DNA of 64,000 bases from Argyresthia goedartella (GCA_949825045.1 OX463824.1:28118001-28182000); one strand, 5' to 3'; shown: positions 45,477-56,009, counted from the first letter of the stretch. Notes: generated by a model from the letters alone, not told the origin. Translations and numbers: made by a program.

Positions 45477-45940
45477 ATGTCGCAGTTAGTTGGTTAGATC
45501 AGACACTTAACTAACTCTCTAGACCGCTAATTAAATGCCGACGTTTAACCAAGTCACTGAAATTCCGTCAGACAAGTGAGTGAACGAAAGGTTTAACGAG
45601 TTGTATAAACGTTCCTAGGCAACTAGACATATACAATATAAATATTTTTTTATGTGTTCTTAAGTTTATGTTTTAAGTATTTTTTGTTGTTATTACATGT
45701 TCAATCTAACACGAAGGATAAAGGGGGCTTCGCTTCGCTAACCCCCTTTACCCTTCACCTAAGGTACCGCAATGTTTTGCCCTGATATAAGCTGTGCAAA
45801 TCAGCTGTTGTCGTGACGCCATCTTGTTTTCCAACACCGGCTTTCGGTAATCAAAATGCTAGTGACTTGGTTAAACGTCGGTATTTAATTAACGGTCTAG
45901 AGAGTTAGTTAATGTCTGATTTAACCAACCAACTGCGACA
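45477..45940. mobile_element. foldback element with about 80-bp inverted ends, carrying a nested PalG copy
   Basis: Left arm 45477-45557 and right arm 45862-45940 are highly similar inverses (shared AACTAACTCTCTAGACCG and CGACGTTTAACCAAGTCAC). The central 300 bp include PalG copy 5. No ORF. Confidence 0.85.
45630..45800 (+). repeat. PalG element, copy 5 (inside foldback element)
   Basis: ACATGTTCAATCTAACACGA, core AAAGGGGGCTTCGCTTCGCT, TACCCTTCACCTAAGGTACC, then CAAATCAG. Both outer parts are missing. Confidence 0.75.
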
Positions 45941-46035
45941 GTTACACTCCCAATATCTTAGCTTGTGCTGGTCTATATTTTCCTCTATCTAGACTGCAGT
46001 ATTTCGTTGGATTGCGTTCGATACATTAAATAATA

Positions 46036-46287
46036 CAATAATTATAATACCTTGGACACATTTACACACATTGATCTAGCCCCAAACTAGGATTCCCTGT
46101 ATCTGGGTACTAGACAAGGATACACATACTTATATAGATAAATATTATACTTAGATATATAAACAACCATGACTAGGGTATAAATATCCGTTGTCATCAA
46201 ACAAATATTTGCCCCTACCGGCACTCGAACCCGGGACCCCTTGGCTTCGTAGGCAGTGTCACTGCCGACTCGGCCATTCGGGTCGTC
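46036..46287 (-). mobile_element. SINE1, copy 5 (minus)
   Basis: AACTAGGATTCCCTGTATCT, inverted B box GGCACTCGAACCCGGGACC, head end CGGCCATTCGGGTCGTC at 46287. Confidence 0.87.
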
Positions 46288-46507
46288 ATTTGATGTTAGA
46301 ATCATATTTAAAATGTCTAAAAAACTAAACCAACTACTAAATTAAAGCTAGCATAGCAACCCTGACTGAGACATGCGTCTGCAAACGGCAATCACCGAAA
46401 GAATGCGGTATTTCTGCAGATGGACTTCTTTTGGATCTGGATTGACAGGAATCAATTTGAACCGACTAGAAGTTCAAACGTCTAGAAAGATCTAACAGCA
46501 GGCCGCT

Positions 46508-46585
46508 GGAAAACTTCTGATAGTCGGGTAGCCCGAGTCCTCTCCATCAACCCGCACCGAGCCAGAGCGCGGAGAGTCGCCCAAT
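46508..46585 (+). mobile_element. SINE2b body fragment
   Basis: CCTCTCCATCAACCCGCACC followed by GAGCCAGAGCGCGGAGAGT parallels 44778-44825. No head or tail. Confidence 0.5.
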
Positions 46586-46639
46586 CATCAATTAGATTTA
46601 TTTTCATTATTTACGTACCTCCTGAGAGTTCTGAAGCTA

Positions 46640-48022
46640 AAAAAGTGGCCAAGTGCGAGTCGGACTCGCCCAGGGTTCCGTTGTAGCAAGTAATTAAGTG
46701 ACTGGATGTTTGTGTTGTAATTTTGTTTTTCATAGTGTTTGTATGAATGACAAAGTTATCTATTCGGTTTTTAGTAAATGTTGTTTATCTTAAAAACTGC
46801 TTATTTTTACAAGCTTTTATTTAGTTTCACCTGTCCCGTTGTCTGTCTGTCTGTAATCAAATCTTGCAAGTTAAATTTGATACACTTCCCGGTTTCCGAT
46901 TGAGCTGAAATTTTGCATGCATGTATAAATCGGATGACAATGCAATATTATTATGACATAGAGCTGATCTGATGATGGAGCTGGAAGGTGGCCCATAGGA
47001 ACTCCATAATTAAACGACGCAACCCCATCGAGTTTGGGCTCGTTTAATTTGTCTTGACGAGTAATTTGACACTAGATGGTAACCAGGGTCTGATGATGGA
47101 GCTGGAAGGTGACCCATAGGAACTCCATAATTAAACGACGCAACCCCATCGAGTTTGGGCTCGTTTAATTTGTCTTGACGAGTAATTTGACACTAGATGG
47201 TAACCAGGGTCTGATGATGGAGCTGGAAGGTGACCCATAGGAACTCCATAATTAAACGAAGCAACCCCATCGAGTTTGGGCTCATTTAATTTGTCTTGAC
47301 GAGTAATTTGATACTAGATGGTAACCAGGGTCTGATGATGGAGCTGGAAGGTGACCCATAGGAACTCCATAATTAAACGAAGCAACCCCATCGAGTTTGG
47401 GCTCATTTAATTTGTCTTGACGAGTAATTTGATACTAGATGGTAACCAGGGTCTGATGATGGAGCTGGAAGGTGACCCATAGGAACTCCATAATTAAACG
47501 AAGCAACCCTATCAAGTTTGGGCTAGTTTAATTTGTTTTGACGAGTACTTTGATACGAGATGTCCGACCCCAAAGCCGAGTTAAGTCTTTAGCAGGTCTG
47601 CAAATCGAAGAACTTGACTGCTCGAAGTAGACTTCGAAGAAACCTTGTAATGTTGATGCTTTAAAAGAAATGGATAGAATGAGAAACGTTACAAATAAAT
47701 AACTGGTGATTACATAACTAATTTAAACATTATTTTACCTTACTACAAATATGTAAAAAAAAAAAATACATATATAAATAAATAAAATACATAAACTTTT
47801 TTGGTTTCAGTTCCATGTATGGGCAGCCCCCTTTAATTATTTTAATTTTTCAAATTTTGTACAAAAATCGTAAAGCGGTTCACAGAATACATCTACATAC
47901 CAAGTTTCAACTATGTAGAATAGTTTCTACATAAAGTTGCTGCGACATACGGACGGACGGACGGACAGACAGACTTGACGAAACTGTACGGGGTTCCTTG
48001 TTTCTCTACGGAACCCTAAAAA
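46640..48022 (+). mobile_element. lepidopteran GAGTCGG/TACGGAACCCT repeat, long copy with tandem array
   Basis: Starts AAGTGGCCAAGTGCGAGTCG (palindromic GCGAGTCGGACTCGC) and ends TCTCTACGGAACCCTAAAAA, with GACGGACGGACGGACAGACA just before. The middle includes the 121-bp array. This start/end pair is a very common lepidopteran interspersed element; it has no ORF, so non-autonomous. Confidence 0.75.
46970..47574 (+). repeat. minisatellite, 5 x 121 bp
   Basis: Unit begins TGATGATGGAGCTGGAAGGT at 46970, 47091, 47212, 47333 and 47454, exact 121-bp spacing. Units 1-2 carry ACGACGCAACC and GGGCTCGTTTAA; units 3-4 carry ACGAAGCAACC and GGGCTCATTTAA; the last is diverged. Related dispersed sequence is at 55835-55990 on the other strand. 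Confidence 0.95.
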
Positions 48023-48794
48023 CCGGTCAAGTGCGGGTCGGACTCGCGGAGCGTACATCGTACGAGATAACTTAAGACGAGCGAATGCAGACAGAACTCG
48101 GCTTGAGTAGGTATTTACCAAAATACAAGCTATCTCAGAGCTATAAGAGCGCAATTGCCTAAATTTTCGGCCGAATTATGCTTTTGGGCGGTAACATTTT
48201 TCTACCCCTAAACCTTTATGGAATAAGACAAATTTGGTCTCATTCGTTTCCACACATCATAAACGATGCTTGTAGTTTTTCCTTTTTTTGAAAATCTGGC
48301 TTGATTGGTTAAAAATAAATAAAATGCTGGAGGGTTTTTTTTGGTCAAAAAAGTGAATGTTTAGGTACTTATATTTACTAAAATACAAAATATTTAAAAA
48401 AAAACAAAACGCACGAGCATAGTTTTTCATAGTATCTCAAACATGTGAGAAAATTGTGAAAATCGGACAAGGTTTAAGGGGTGAAAAAGGTTACCGCTTA
48501 TTGTATGGAAGCTCGCGCCCACACGATTCTTTTAAGATGCTAATTCTCTGTCACTCATGTTGAGACACTCCTCTTGTAAGAGGACCCTCTTATATTAATA
48601 AAAGCTCGTGGGCGTCATTATTTGTTGCTCTAGCGGCAACAGAAATACACATTCTGTGAAAATTACAACTCTTTACCTGTTACGGTTCATGAGATACAGC
48701 CCGCTGGCGGAGAGACGGACAGACAGACGGACGGACGGAAAGCGGAGGTTTACTAATAGGGTCCCGGGCCCCCCTCGGGTACGGAACCCTGAAT
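48020..48794 (+). mobile_element. second GAGTCGG/TACGGAACCCT repeat, directly following
   Basis: Starts AACCGGTCAAGTGCGGGTCG, ends CTCGGGTACGGAACCCTGAA, with GACGGACAGACAGACGGACG before it. The body differs from the previous copy, so it is another subfamily. Confidence 0.7.
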
Positions 48795-48796
48795 AA

Positions 48797-49081
48797 TAAT
48801 GGCCTATGTTTAAACGATCGCCAAAAACGCACCTATTTTACTACCAATAAATTCGTAACGACCGCCAGAATTAGTAAACGACCACCAAATTGTGTTTGGA
48901 TAAATGATCACCAAACTTCGTTTTATGTTTTGTGTACTTAAGTTTATTGTTACATGTTTAACCTAACACGAAGGATAAAGGGGGCTACGCTTCTCTCACC
49001 CCCTTAACCTTCCCCTAAGCTACCGCAGTATTTTGCCCTGATATTTTCTGCAACTTTTGGTGATCATTATATTTGTTGCCA
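48797..49081 (+). repeat. PalG element, copy 6
   Basis: TGGCCTATGTTTAAACGATC, ACCACCAAATTGTGTTTGGA, core AAAGGGGGCTACGCTTCTCT, ends GATCATTATATTTGTTGCC. Confidence 0.78.
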
Positions 49082-49354
49082 ATAATAATGAGTAACCAGC
49101 TAAGCTGTAACTGCATAAACTTTCCTTTGTTCATCTTGAACGCTTGTCGAATTTGCATACTTCGAAAGAGAAGAGATTTGAATATGGCTGTCGTAATACA
49201 ATGTACGATCTCCATAATGGAATGCCAAGCGCAGGGGCTGGCATGGTCTGCAAGCCTGCAACCGTATGCAGAGCCCCGGGCACACTGCAGGGACGCCATG
49301 TTTGGTCCACCTTCGAGGAATTAGTCCTATCCTTCCCGGTGAATCTGTCCCGGT

Positions 49355-49576
49355 GACGACCCGAATGGCCGAGTCGGCAGTGACCCTGCCTACGAAGTCA
49401 AGGGTCCCGGTCAAATATTTGTTTGATGAGAACGGATGTGTGTACCCTAGTCATGGTTGTTTATCTATCTAAGCATAATATTTATCTATATAGGTATGTG
49501 TATCGTTGTCTAATACCCAAGATACAGGGAATCCTAGTTTGGGGCTAGATAAATGTGTTTAAATAGTGTCCATGGG
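49355..49576 (+). mobile_element. SINE1, copy 6, box B deleted
   Basis: Head GACGACCCGAATGGCCGAGT present, but GGGTCCCGG runs straight into TCAAATATTTGTTTGATG: the stretch that holds box B in the other copies is missing. Tail AGATACAGGGAATCCTAGTT. Confidence 0.87.
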
Positions 49577-49674
49577 AATCTATTTTAATCTGTATTAATT
49601 CGTTGTCACATATTTGGTGTAGGAAATAATAATGATGACTCTTTCACCTGTCCATTTGCTGGAACTATAACATA

Positions 49675-49745
49675 ACATTTACATACAGGAATTTACATTC
49701 TTTCAGGCCCAACACTAGGATACCCTGTGTGTGTTGTGGGAATCA
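49675..49745 (-). mobile_element. SINE3 tail fragment (minus)
   Basis: Inverse of the family tail: CAACACTAGGATACCCTGTG preceded by ACATACAGGAATTTACATTC. Confidence 0.6.
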
Positions 49746-50009
49746 GAAACAACGTGACATCAGGCTTTTTTTTTGAACCAATGTGGTCCGATAACTTTGA
49801 CCCCTTAATGATTACTAATGAGAATATTCATTGATAAATTAATGATAACATTCCATTACTTCTGAGCGGCTATGATACTCGAATGTTTTCATTTCATAGA
49901 CTGTTATGTCACAGATGAGATAACATTATGCCTATGAATGATGGCATCCATTGAAGTTAGCGCGGCGTCTCGTCACGGGCGTATGTGTTCAAAGGTCTTA
50001 GCTTTACAC

Positions 50010-50200
50010 GTCACGACATCTGTGGTGGAAAAGCGGTCGTCCAGGTTCTGCCGCACAAACGAGAGGGTTCGAATCCAGGTTGGGGAAATCTGTGACGTCG
50101 TTGATTCTGATTAACACGTCACAGGGGATCCTAGTGCGGGGCCAACGGCAATGTATGTGCTTGTTTATATGTAAATGCTTTTGTTTGCATTGCCTTTGCA
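50010..50200 (+). mobile_element. SINE3, copy 2
   Basis: Head GACATCTGTGGTGGAAAAGC, box B GGTTCGAATCC, tail CACAGGGGATCCTAGTGCGG and GCAATGTATGTGCTTG. Confidence 0.7.
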
Positions 50201-50264
50201 TATGGGGGCACCTTTGCGTCCAAGTTAAGTCTGTAATTTACGGCCGGGTTCTGGGCGGTAGCTG

Positions 50265-50365
50265 GTGAGGCAGGCAGCGCGTTCGCCCGCCCCGTCTCCG
50301 CTACGGGCGGGGGTAGCGGGCGGCGGCGGGGAGAGCGGGCGGACGTGGAATAGCTTCGGGCCTGG
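50265..50365. other. short GC-rich island
   Basis: GCGTTCGCCCGCCCCGTCTC then GGGCGGGGGTAGCGGGCGGC, CpG-rich against AT-rich surroundings. No ORF with a recognisable motif, no tRNA or rRNA fold recognised. Confidence 0.7.
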
Positions 50366-50689
50366 AATAGCGTGGTATTTTCGAATTTACTTAAAAACGA
50401 GAATAAGAAAATTAGTGAAATGCATTGTGTTTTTCAAAATAACATGTTATATCGCAGTATCCCCTTTTATTCTACTTTTTTTTAACGTTGTCATGTTATA
50501 TTGATATCTTTTGGAACCTCTGCAATCCTCGTTTCAACCTAGTCTCGATTCAAGCAATAGTTCATCACTGACAGGTGGTATTAAAAGGAAGAATAAACTG
50601 ATATCTTGTCGCAATTCTTCAACTATGGGTAAGGGGTAAACCAATTTCCGAAGAGGTCCCAAATATCATAATTTCCAATACTTATAAAG
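50366..50689. other. no gene recognised
   Basis: AT-rich spacer. Confidence 0.4.
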
Positions 50690-50975
50690 GGAATCGGTGG
50701 ATAACCGCTCAGGACCGCAAAGAGTGGAAAAGGGGGAGAGAGGCCTTTGCACTTTTTTAAAAAAAGTTTCTTGCCGTTTCTTCTTAACCCCGACGCCCAC
50801 CTTCCGAAACGGTGTAGTCTTCTTTTTATATAAAAAAATTTACTGTTATTTATAAGTAAGTATAATTTTGACGTTGAATAAGATAATTTATTTATTAATA
50901 TTAAATAAAAAAAAACCTGAATCTGAATCTGCCCAGCAGTGGGACACATTGGGCTCTTCATAATAATAATAATTA
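50690..50975 (+). mobile_element. RTE-type LINE 3' end, split by a later insertion
   Basis: AQDRKEWKRGREAFA is encoded up to 50749, and CCAGCAGTGGGACACATTGG (QQWDT) resumes at 50932, followed by an (ATA)n tail. Removing the intervening 180 bp restores the ordinary RTE end seen at 23060-23092. Confidence 0.78.
50750..50930 (+). mobile_element. LINE 3'-end insertion inside the RTE relic
   Basis: One frame reads FLPFLLNPDAHLPKRC, followed by AT-rich sequence, an A-run and a (TGAATC)n-type tail, CCTGAATCTGAATCTG. This is a short 3' end of another LINE family, probably the younger insertion. Confidence 0.55.
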
Positions 50976-50989
50976 CCGATAAAAAAATA

Positions 50990-51435
50990 CAATAGAGCTG
51001 ATATAACCGTGCTGGACAAAATCAAAAAAGCTTTATACCTTGTGGACATTGCAATACTCAACACTCACAATCTCAATAGCACCCAACCTACAAAGATAGC
51101 GAAACATACCGATCTGTCAATAGAAATACAAGCCCAATGGAAAGTAAAATCAGTTAAAACAGTACCCATACTAATATCTACTACCGGCGTCATTCCTAAT
51201 TCACTACAAGCATACTTAAAACAATTCACTTACATCCATCCACATTTACACTTCTACAAAAGACTGTTATTTTCAACACATGCAGGAGCATCCGCAAATT
51301 TATTGGGAATTCATCATTATCATAATATCATCACTCATTCATCACTATGTACTTGACTTAATACGCTCGTGCCGTAAAACAACCTCCTTGGAGAGAAATA
51401 AAACAAATACATGTAATAATAATAATAATAATAAA
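50990..51435 (+). pseudogene. LINE-associated C-terminal ORF fragment with (TAA)n tail
   Basis: Frame from about 51009: VLDKIKKALYLVDIAILNTH, KHTDLSIEIQAQWKVKSVKT, VPILISTTGVIPNSLQAYLK. The order LVDIA...L..EI...WKVK...VPI.IS.TG.IP.SL is a conserved block that I know from the C-terminal part of some invertebrate LINE reverse transcriptases, downstream of the catalytic domain. It ends about 20 codons after a degenerate HNIITH region and is followed by a (TAA/ATA)n run at 51414-51435. The clade is uncertain. The ORF has no catalytic motifs and cannot act alone. Confidence 0.65.
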
Positions 51436-51578
51436 ATAACCTCCTATGAATAGGAGAGAAAAAGAAAGAAATAATAATAATAATAAAGGGAAGTCAACAT
51501 ACCAAATATTATAATGACAACACTCTCGCCTTAAATGTAGCTCTTTAAGACCGGTGAATCGAGTTGTAATAATTAATT
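51436..51578. repeat. second ATA/TAA microsatellite and spacer
   Basis: A partial copy of AACCTCCT...GGAGAGAAA and an (AAT)n run at about 51468-51486 repeat the end of the preceding element. Confidence 0.6.
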
Positions 51579-51925
51579 AAGGCTTATGTTTAAACGATTA
51601 CAAAAACGCACCTATTTTACTACCAATAAATTCGAAATGACTGCCAGAATGGATAAATGTCCACCAAATTGTGTTTGAATAAATGATCACCAAACTTATT
51701 TTTATGTTTTGTGTACTTAAGTTAATGTTTTAAGTATTTTTATTGTTCTTACATGTTCAACCTAACACGAAGGATAAAGGGGGCTTCGCTTCGCTCACCC
51801 CCTTTACCCTTCACCTAAGGTACCGCAGTATTTTCCCTGATAGTTTTTGCAATTTTTGGTGATCATTTAGCCATTTTGGGTAGGAAAAAAATATTTTGGT
51901 GGTTATTATATTTGTTGCCATTAAT
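51579..51925 (+). repeat. PalG element, copy 7 (full length)
   Basis: From GGCTTATGTTTAAACGATTA to TTGGTGGTTATTATATTTGT. Core AAAGGGGGCTTCGCTTCGCT plus CACCCCCTTT is intact. Confidence 0.8.
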
Positions 51926-53097
51926 ATTTGTTGCAAATTACTTTTCATGCGGTTAACCCCCGGAATAACCCTTTAATACTCGTACGTACGAGTATCGTAT
52001 AAGTTATGTGTTCGGGCGGTTACTGTTTACATTTGAACCTGTTCTAAATTCGAAATTGTTTGATTGTTTCAGGTATGTCGGTGTGAAAGCTGTGAAAGCT
52101 TCTGCAGCGGCGAAGCTTAACGAACTGAAAGATTCGTTCAATTTGTCGCGTGAATGAATAGTTCAGAATGAACTGAGGCTGGTATGTTCTACGTTTGTGT
52201 TGCCGTGGTAATACGTAAATCTTTAGAAAAGAAACAACTTTTTATATCTTATTTACTGAAAAATTTCATTTATTAGTTAAAGTAACTGTCGGTTTAATAA
52301 AATTACTCGACGGCGCTACGGCCGTAGTCATACGGACTCTTTCTTCTTCATCTTATTTAAAAAAAGGGGGAAGAGAAAGAAGTTTTTTTATTTTTTTATA
52401 AAGTAACTTAACGCAAATTTGGGCACACTCACAGGTCACTGAATTATCACGGCGTGCGCCTTCACTCACTCACTTCTTTTTGCACTCATTCCAATATTTT
52501 CGATATGCTCCTAATTTGAAGAAATCTATCATTTCGGACATTTCCTTTTCGTGCCTCTGCCACACCATTTGGGAAAAGGCGTGGCTATGTTGCTTGGTTT
52601 TTGTCTATATTTTCACGTCGTCAAACGCAGCACCATTAGAAAAGATAGAAGGGAAGGCCATTTTAAAATTTCTCTAACTTGGGTTTCTTTAACTATCTGA
52701 GATAACTTTCAATGATAGGCTTTACTTCTCTTCAATATTTGTAATAGATCAGTAGATTCTGGATAGTAAATTTAATAAACAAACTAACCGAACGCGTGTG
52801 GTCTGATAAGGCGTCCGTTATCGTGGCTGGCTTGTTTCTGTAGGTACCCGCATATTAATATTTACGAAAATAAAGTAAATGCAGCCTAATCCTGATCACC
52901 GCAGATAGGCAGAGGTTATACCTATATATAATTCGAGAATAAAGTAAGATAGTAAGATTGAGGCAACTGCAGCACGCTGTCTCATTGTGGTTTGTTAAGT
53001 ATATCGTGCTAGTGAGTGGCCAACCTGACTATAAGAAGCTTCAAAGCGGTCATTGCCATGTTATCCGACCCTGCCAATACATTTGATGATCATTGAT
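51926..53097. other. 1.2 kb without a recognised gene
   Basis: Non-coding. A CAAATTT-rich and CTTCTTTTTT-rich area at 52340-52400. No exon found. Confidence 0.4.
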
Positions 53098-53113
53098 CTG
53101 CAATAGTATATCT
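53098..53113. repeat. target-site duplication, left copy
   Basis: CTGCAATAGTATATCT, identical to 53634-53649. Confidence 0.9.
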
Positions 53114-53633
53114 TCTATCTTCTATCATCTACAAGGGGGTTGTAGTGCCTGCACCTGGCCCACTTGCGCGGGGCCTTTGTGCATGTCCCCTTCGCCTGCA
53201 CATCTACTTCAGCCATCCCAACTCCTGCACCAGCTGGAGAAGGAGGCCTTGGTGTTCTAGGAGCTCGTGGGTGTTTGTTGTGTCTCCTAGGATAGCCATC
53301 CTGGTTTCTGTTGTGGATGGACATGCCAGTAGCATATGCTCTACTGTTTCATCCACTTCCATGCACCCCCTGCACAGGGGGCTGTCCGTTGCGCCTGTAA
53401 TTGTCAAATGTTTGTTGAGTGTACAATGGCCTGTAATAAGGCTTGTTAGTATTTTTATTTTACTGCGTGGCAGTCTCATTAAGTAATTCGTAAATTTATG
53501 GTAATACTTGTCTATCAAAAGTTTTGTGTTTTTGCAGTCTTCTCTGCTAGACCATAATAGGTTTTGTTGCTGTACTGTGGCTTCTCTGAGCCTTTTTCGT
53601 AGAGCTTCCGCTGATAAGGGCGAGAATGGTGGA
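53114..53633 (-). mobile_element. R1/I-type LINE, 520-bp 5'-truncated insertion (C-terminal domain)
   Basis: The minus-strand frame runs from the insertion edge: FSPLSAEALRKRLREATVQQ, then LPRSKIKILTSLITGHCTLN and CRGCMEVDETVEHMLLACPS. The T-HC-L-KH-x-C-C-DET-EH-L--CP block lies C-terminal to the RNase H domain in R1/I-group and related insect LINEs and includes a CCHC-like set of ligands. The frame ends about 430 bp in; the 3'UTR ends with two TAGAAGA-like repeats against the duplication. The nominal Met at 53659 belongs to flanking DNA. Reverse transcriptase and endonuclease are absent, so it is dead on arrival. Confidence 0.88.
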
Positions 53634-53649
53634 CTGCAATAGTATATCT
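53634..53649. repeat. target-site duplication, right copy
   Basis: CTGCAATAGTATATCT, exact match to 53098-53113. Confidence 0.9.
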
Positions 53650-53683
53650 GAGTAAGCATGAAATGATGATCTGAACGTTTAAT

Positions 53684-53921
53684 GACGACCAGAATGGCCG
53701 AGTCGGCAGTGACCCTGCCTACGAAGCCAAGGGACTGGGTTCGAGTCCCGGTGGTGGCAAATATTTGATGAGAACGGATGTTTGTTCCCTAGTCTTTATT
53801 GTTATCTTAGTATAATATTTATCTATATAAGTATGTGTATCGTTGTCTAGTACCCAAGATACAGGGAATCCTAGTTTGGGGCTAGATCAATGTGTAAATA
53901 GAGTCCAAGGTATATTATTAA
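53684..53921 (+). mobile_element. SINE1, copy 7
   Basis: GACGACCAGAATGGCCGAGT head, B box GGTTCGAGTCCCGG, tail AGATACAGGGAATCCTAGTT, ending TATTATTAATGAT. It lies 34 bp from the LINE insertion. Confidence 0.87.
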
Positions 53922-55748
53922 TGATAACCAAATCACACCCTGTTAGCAGCTGATGTTGGCACCGACAGTATTTAATCGTTACACGGGCCACCCAATTAGG
54001 GACAGCCTGTAAAGTGGCTTCATTGATGTTGAGACACACCCTATCAGTCACGTTGACTTAGTTTCAAGTTTCAATTAAAATTCAAAGACGAAGAGAGCCG
54101 GCCCTGTAAATTTGGAGTAAGTTTTTTCCCCTTTTGCGGAGTCAGCATTCTTTCAGTTCTTCAAGAATTTACAGTTTCTGTCCTCTTAGTCACTAACTCA
54201 AGTCGACCAAAAATTGTGAAAAAGTGACAGTTTTCCTATCACCAAACGTCAACTTGACAAAACCTGATAGATTCCAATTAAGACATAAGAATATAGAAAT
54301 TAAAAACTGAAAACACCCGTCATCAATAGGTGTCTTAAGTGGAATCAAATGAGCCGAAACTCGATGGGTTTACAAGTATGGGTCTTAACCGATCGGACGT
54401 CGAACAAAAAAAAACATTTATTGGTTTTGGGCTCTATTACCGAGCCATTAGGTAGAAAATACTCGACACAGATCTAAGTTCTGACAGACCAATGGTTAAG
54501 GTTCCATCTACCACCTTCTAGGTCCAAAATCAATTACTAGGGATTACTACTATTACATCTAAGGGATCCACACACCAATTCAATGGTACCAAATAATTGT
54601 ATTATCATCTAAACTACATAAACATAACACCAACAAATACCAAGTTTCGTGGGGATAGACGAACTAGTTGTAGGCAAATTTTTGATTCTTAGATTTGCAA
54701 AATTGTGTTACTTATAGGTAGCACAATACGACCGACACGTTAATAACAGGGTGTTAAAAACTAACGAAGCTGTAATCACTCCAGGAACTATTAGTCGATA
54801 TTACCATTTTCCTACATCTGAAGATCAAATCAGGGCCGCCATGTTTTCGAAGCCAAAGGTGAAACTGTCGTCTACTTCCCTCGAGGGTGAACCTTCCCGG
54901 CAACTTTGTTAGTTTAATCGATTCTGTAAGATAGCATCTCGAATATCAAAAGGATCTCCGGATACATGAGCCCCGGGGTAAACGGGCTTGTAGTAAATTA
55001 GAATCGTTTCCTATATACGCACATATCTAAGTAATTAAAGTCACTGCCGTATTCCCAACAAGGATAACGTAATGGTCGCGCAGCCATGTTTGCAAATATG
55101 AGTAGGAAACTGTAAAATAACTGCTGGGATAAATAACTGATGAAAAGATGACGCTAACAGTAGCGTCATTGTCATCCGCCATGGGATAAGTGGTGGTTGA
55201 CCCTATGTGGAATTAGGAGTTAACCCTTTCCCTTTCGTTAACGCTTACCGCAGACCCTGAAAAATAGCTAATTTCAACCTTATGCCATGTAATAGCGTGC
55301 AAAACTTATGAAAATAAATTTAATTGTACTGACTGACGGAGTCCTTACCCGAGCGAAGGGGGAGTTCTGCCAAGGCAATGGTACAGTCCTCATTAACATT
55401 TTCTTCCTGAGTGATTGGAGGTTCGTATGAATGGAGTAAAGTTCTGTTCGTATAAATCTAACTCACTGTCTGATCGTAAATCTCTCGCACGAGAATATCC
55501 CATTTAAATATCTTGTTGTAACCGGAATGCGAACCCTTACAACAGCTGTCTCCTACCACCCTTGACCTATAAACTTCCAAGGGGGGAGTTTTGTTGCAAA
55601 CTTGCCGCAAACTTACTCGCTTACTAAAGGAGACCAACTCATTCTTTGTATAGTACGAGTATAACACGTAAACAAACAAAACCCCTTTTTTAAAAAAGCT
55701 TTTATTAGTTGTAAAATAGAACCCTAAAAAGTAACCCTTCCGGCTCAG
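53922..55748. other. 1.8 kb without a recognised gene
   Basis: 54340-54480 has weak resemblance to the 121-bp unit (AACTCGATGGG, TTATTACCGAG-like words). No exon, RNA gene or clear repeat otherwise. Confidence 0.4.
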
Positions 55749-55807
55749 AATGTTGAATTTGCAAAATGTTGAATTTGCATATGTTGAATTTGCAAAATGT
55801 TGAATTT
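55749..55807. repeat. short tandem repeat, about 4 x 16-18 bp
   Basis: Repeated ATGTTGAATTTGCAAA with small length changes. Confidence 0.9.
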
Positions 55808-55834
55808 TTTATTTGTTTTTTATTGTTTATTACA

Positions 55835-55990
55835 GAGTTCCCATGGCCAACTTCCAGCTCCATAATCAGAACCAGGATACCATGACGACTTGTCAAGACG
55901 ACTTAAAGTAGCCCAAACTCGATGGGGTTGCGTCGTTTTATTACCGAGTTCCCATGGCCACCTTCTGGCTCCATCTTCAGATCAGCCCCA
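55835..55990 (-). repeat. dispersed relative of the 121-bp tandem unit
   Basis: On minus: GAAGATGGAGCCAGAAGGTG, CGACGCAACCCCATCGAGTT, TGGGCTACTTTAAGTCGTCT, then a second partial unit GATTATGGAGCTGGAAGTTG. About one and a half units. Confidence 0.8.
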
Positions 55991-56009
55991 TGTCATAAAA
56001 ATATTGCAG

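Noticed and set aside
46970..47574. CRISPR array
   Set aside because: Exact 121-bp head-to-tail units without unique spacers, in a eukaryotic repeat. The 53-bp array at 61675 is likewise continuous.
53145..53486. 113-aa plus-strand protein
   Set aside because: Antisense of the R1/I-type LINE C-terminus, whose CCHC-like block on minus is unmistakable.
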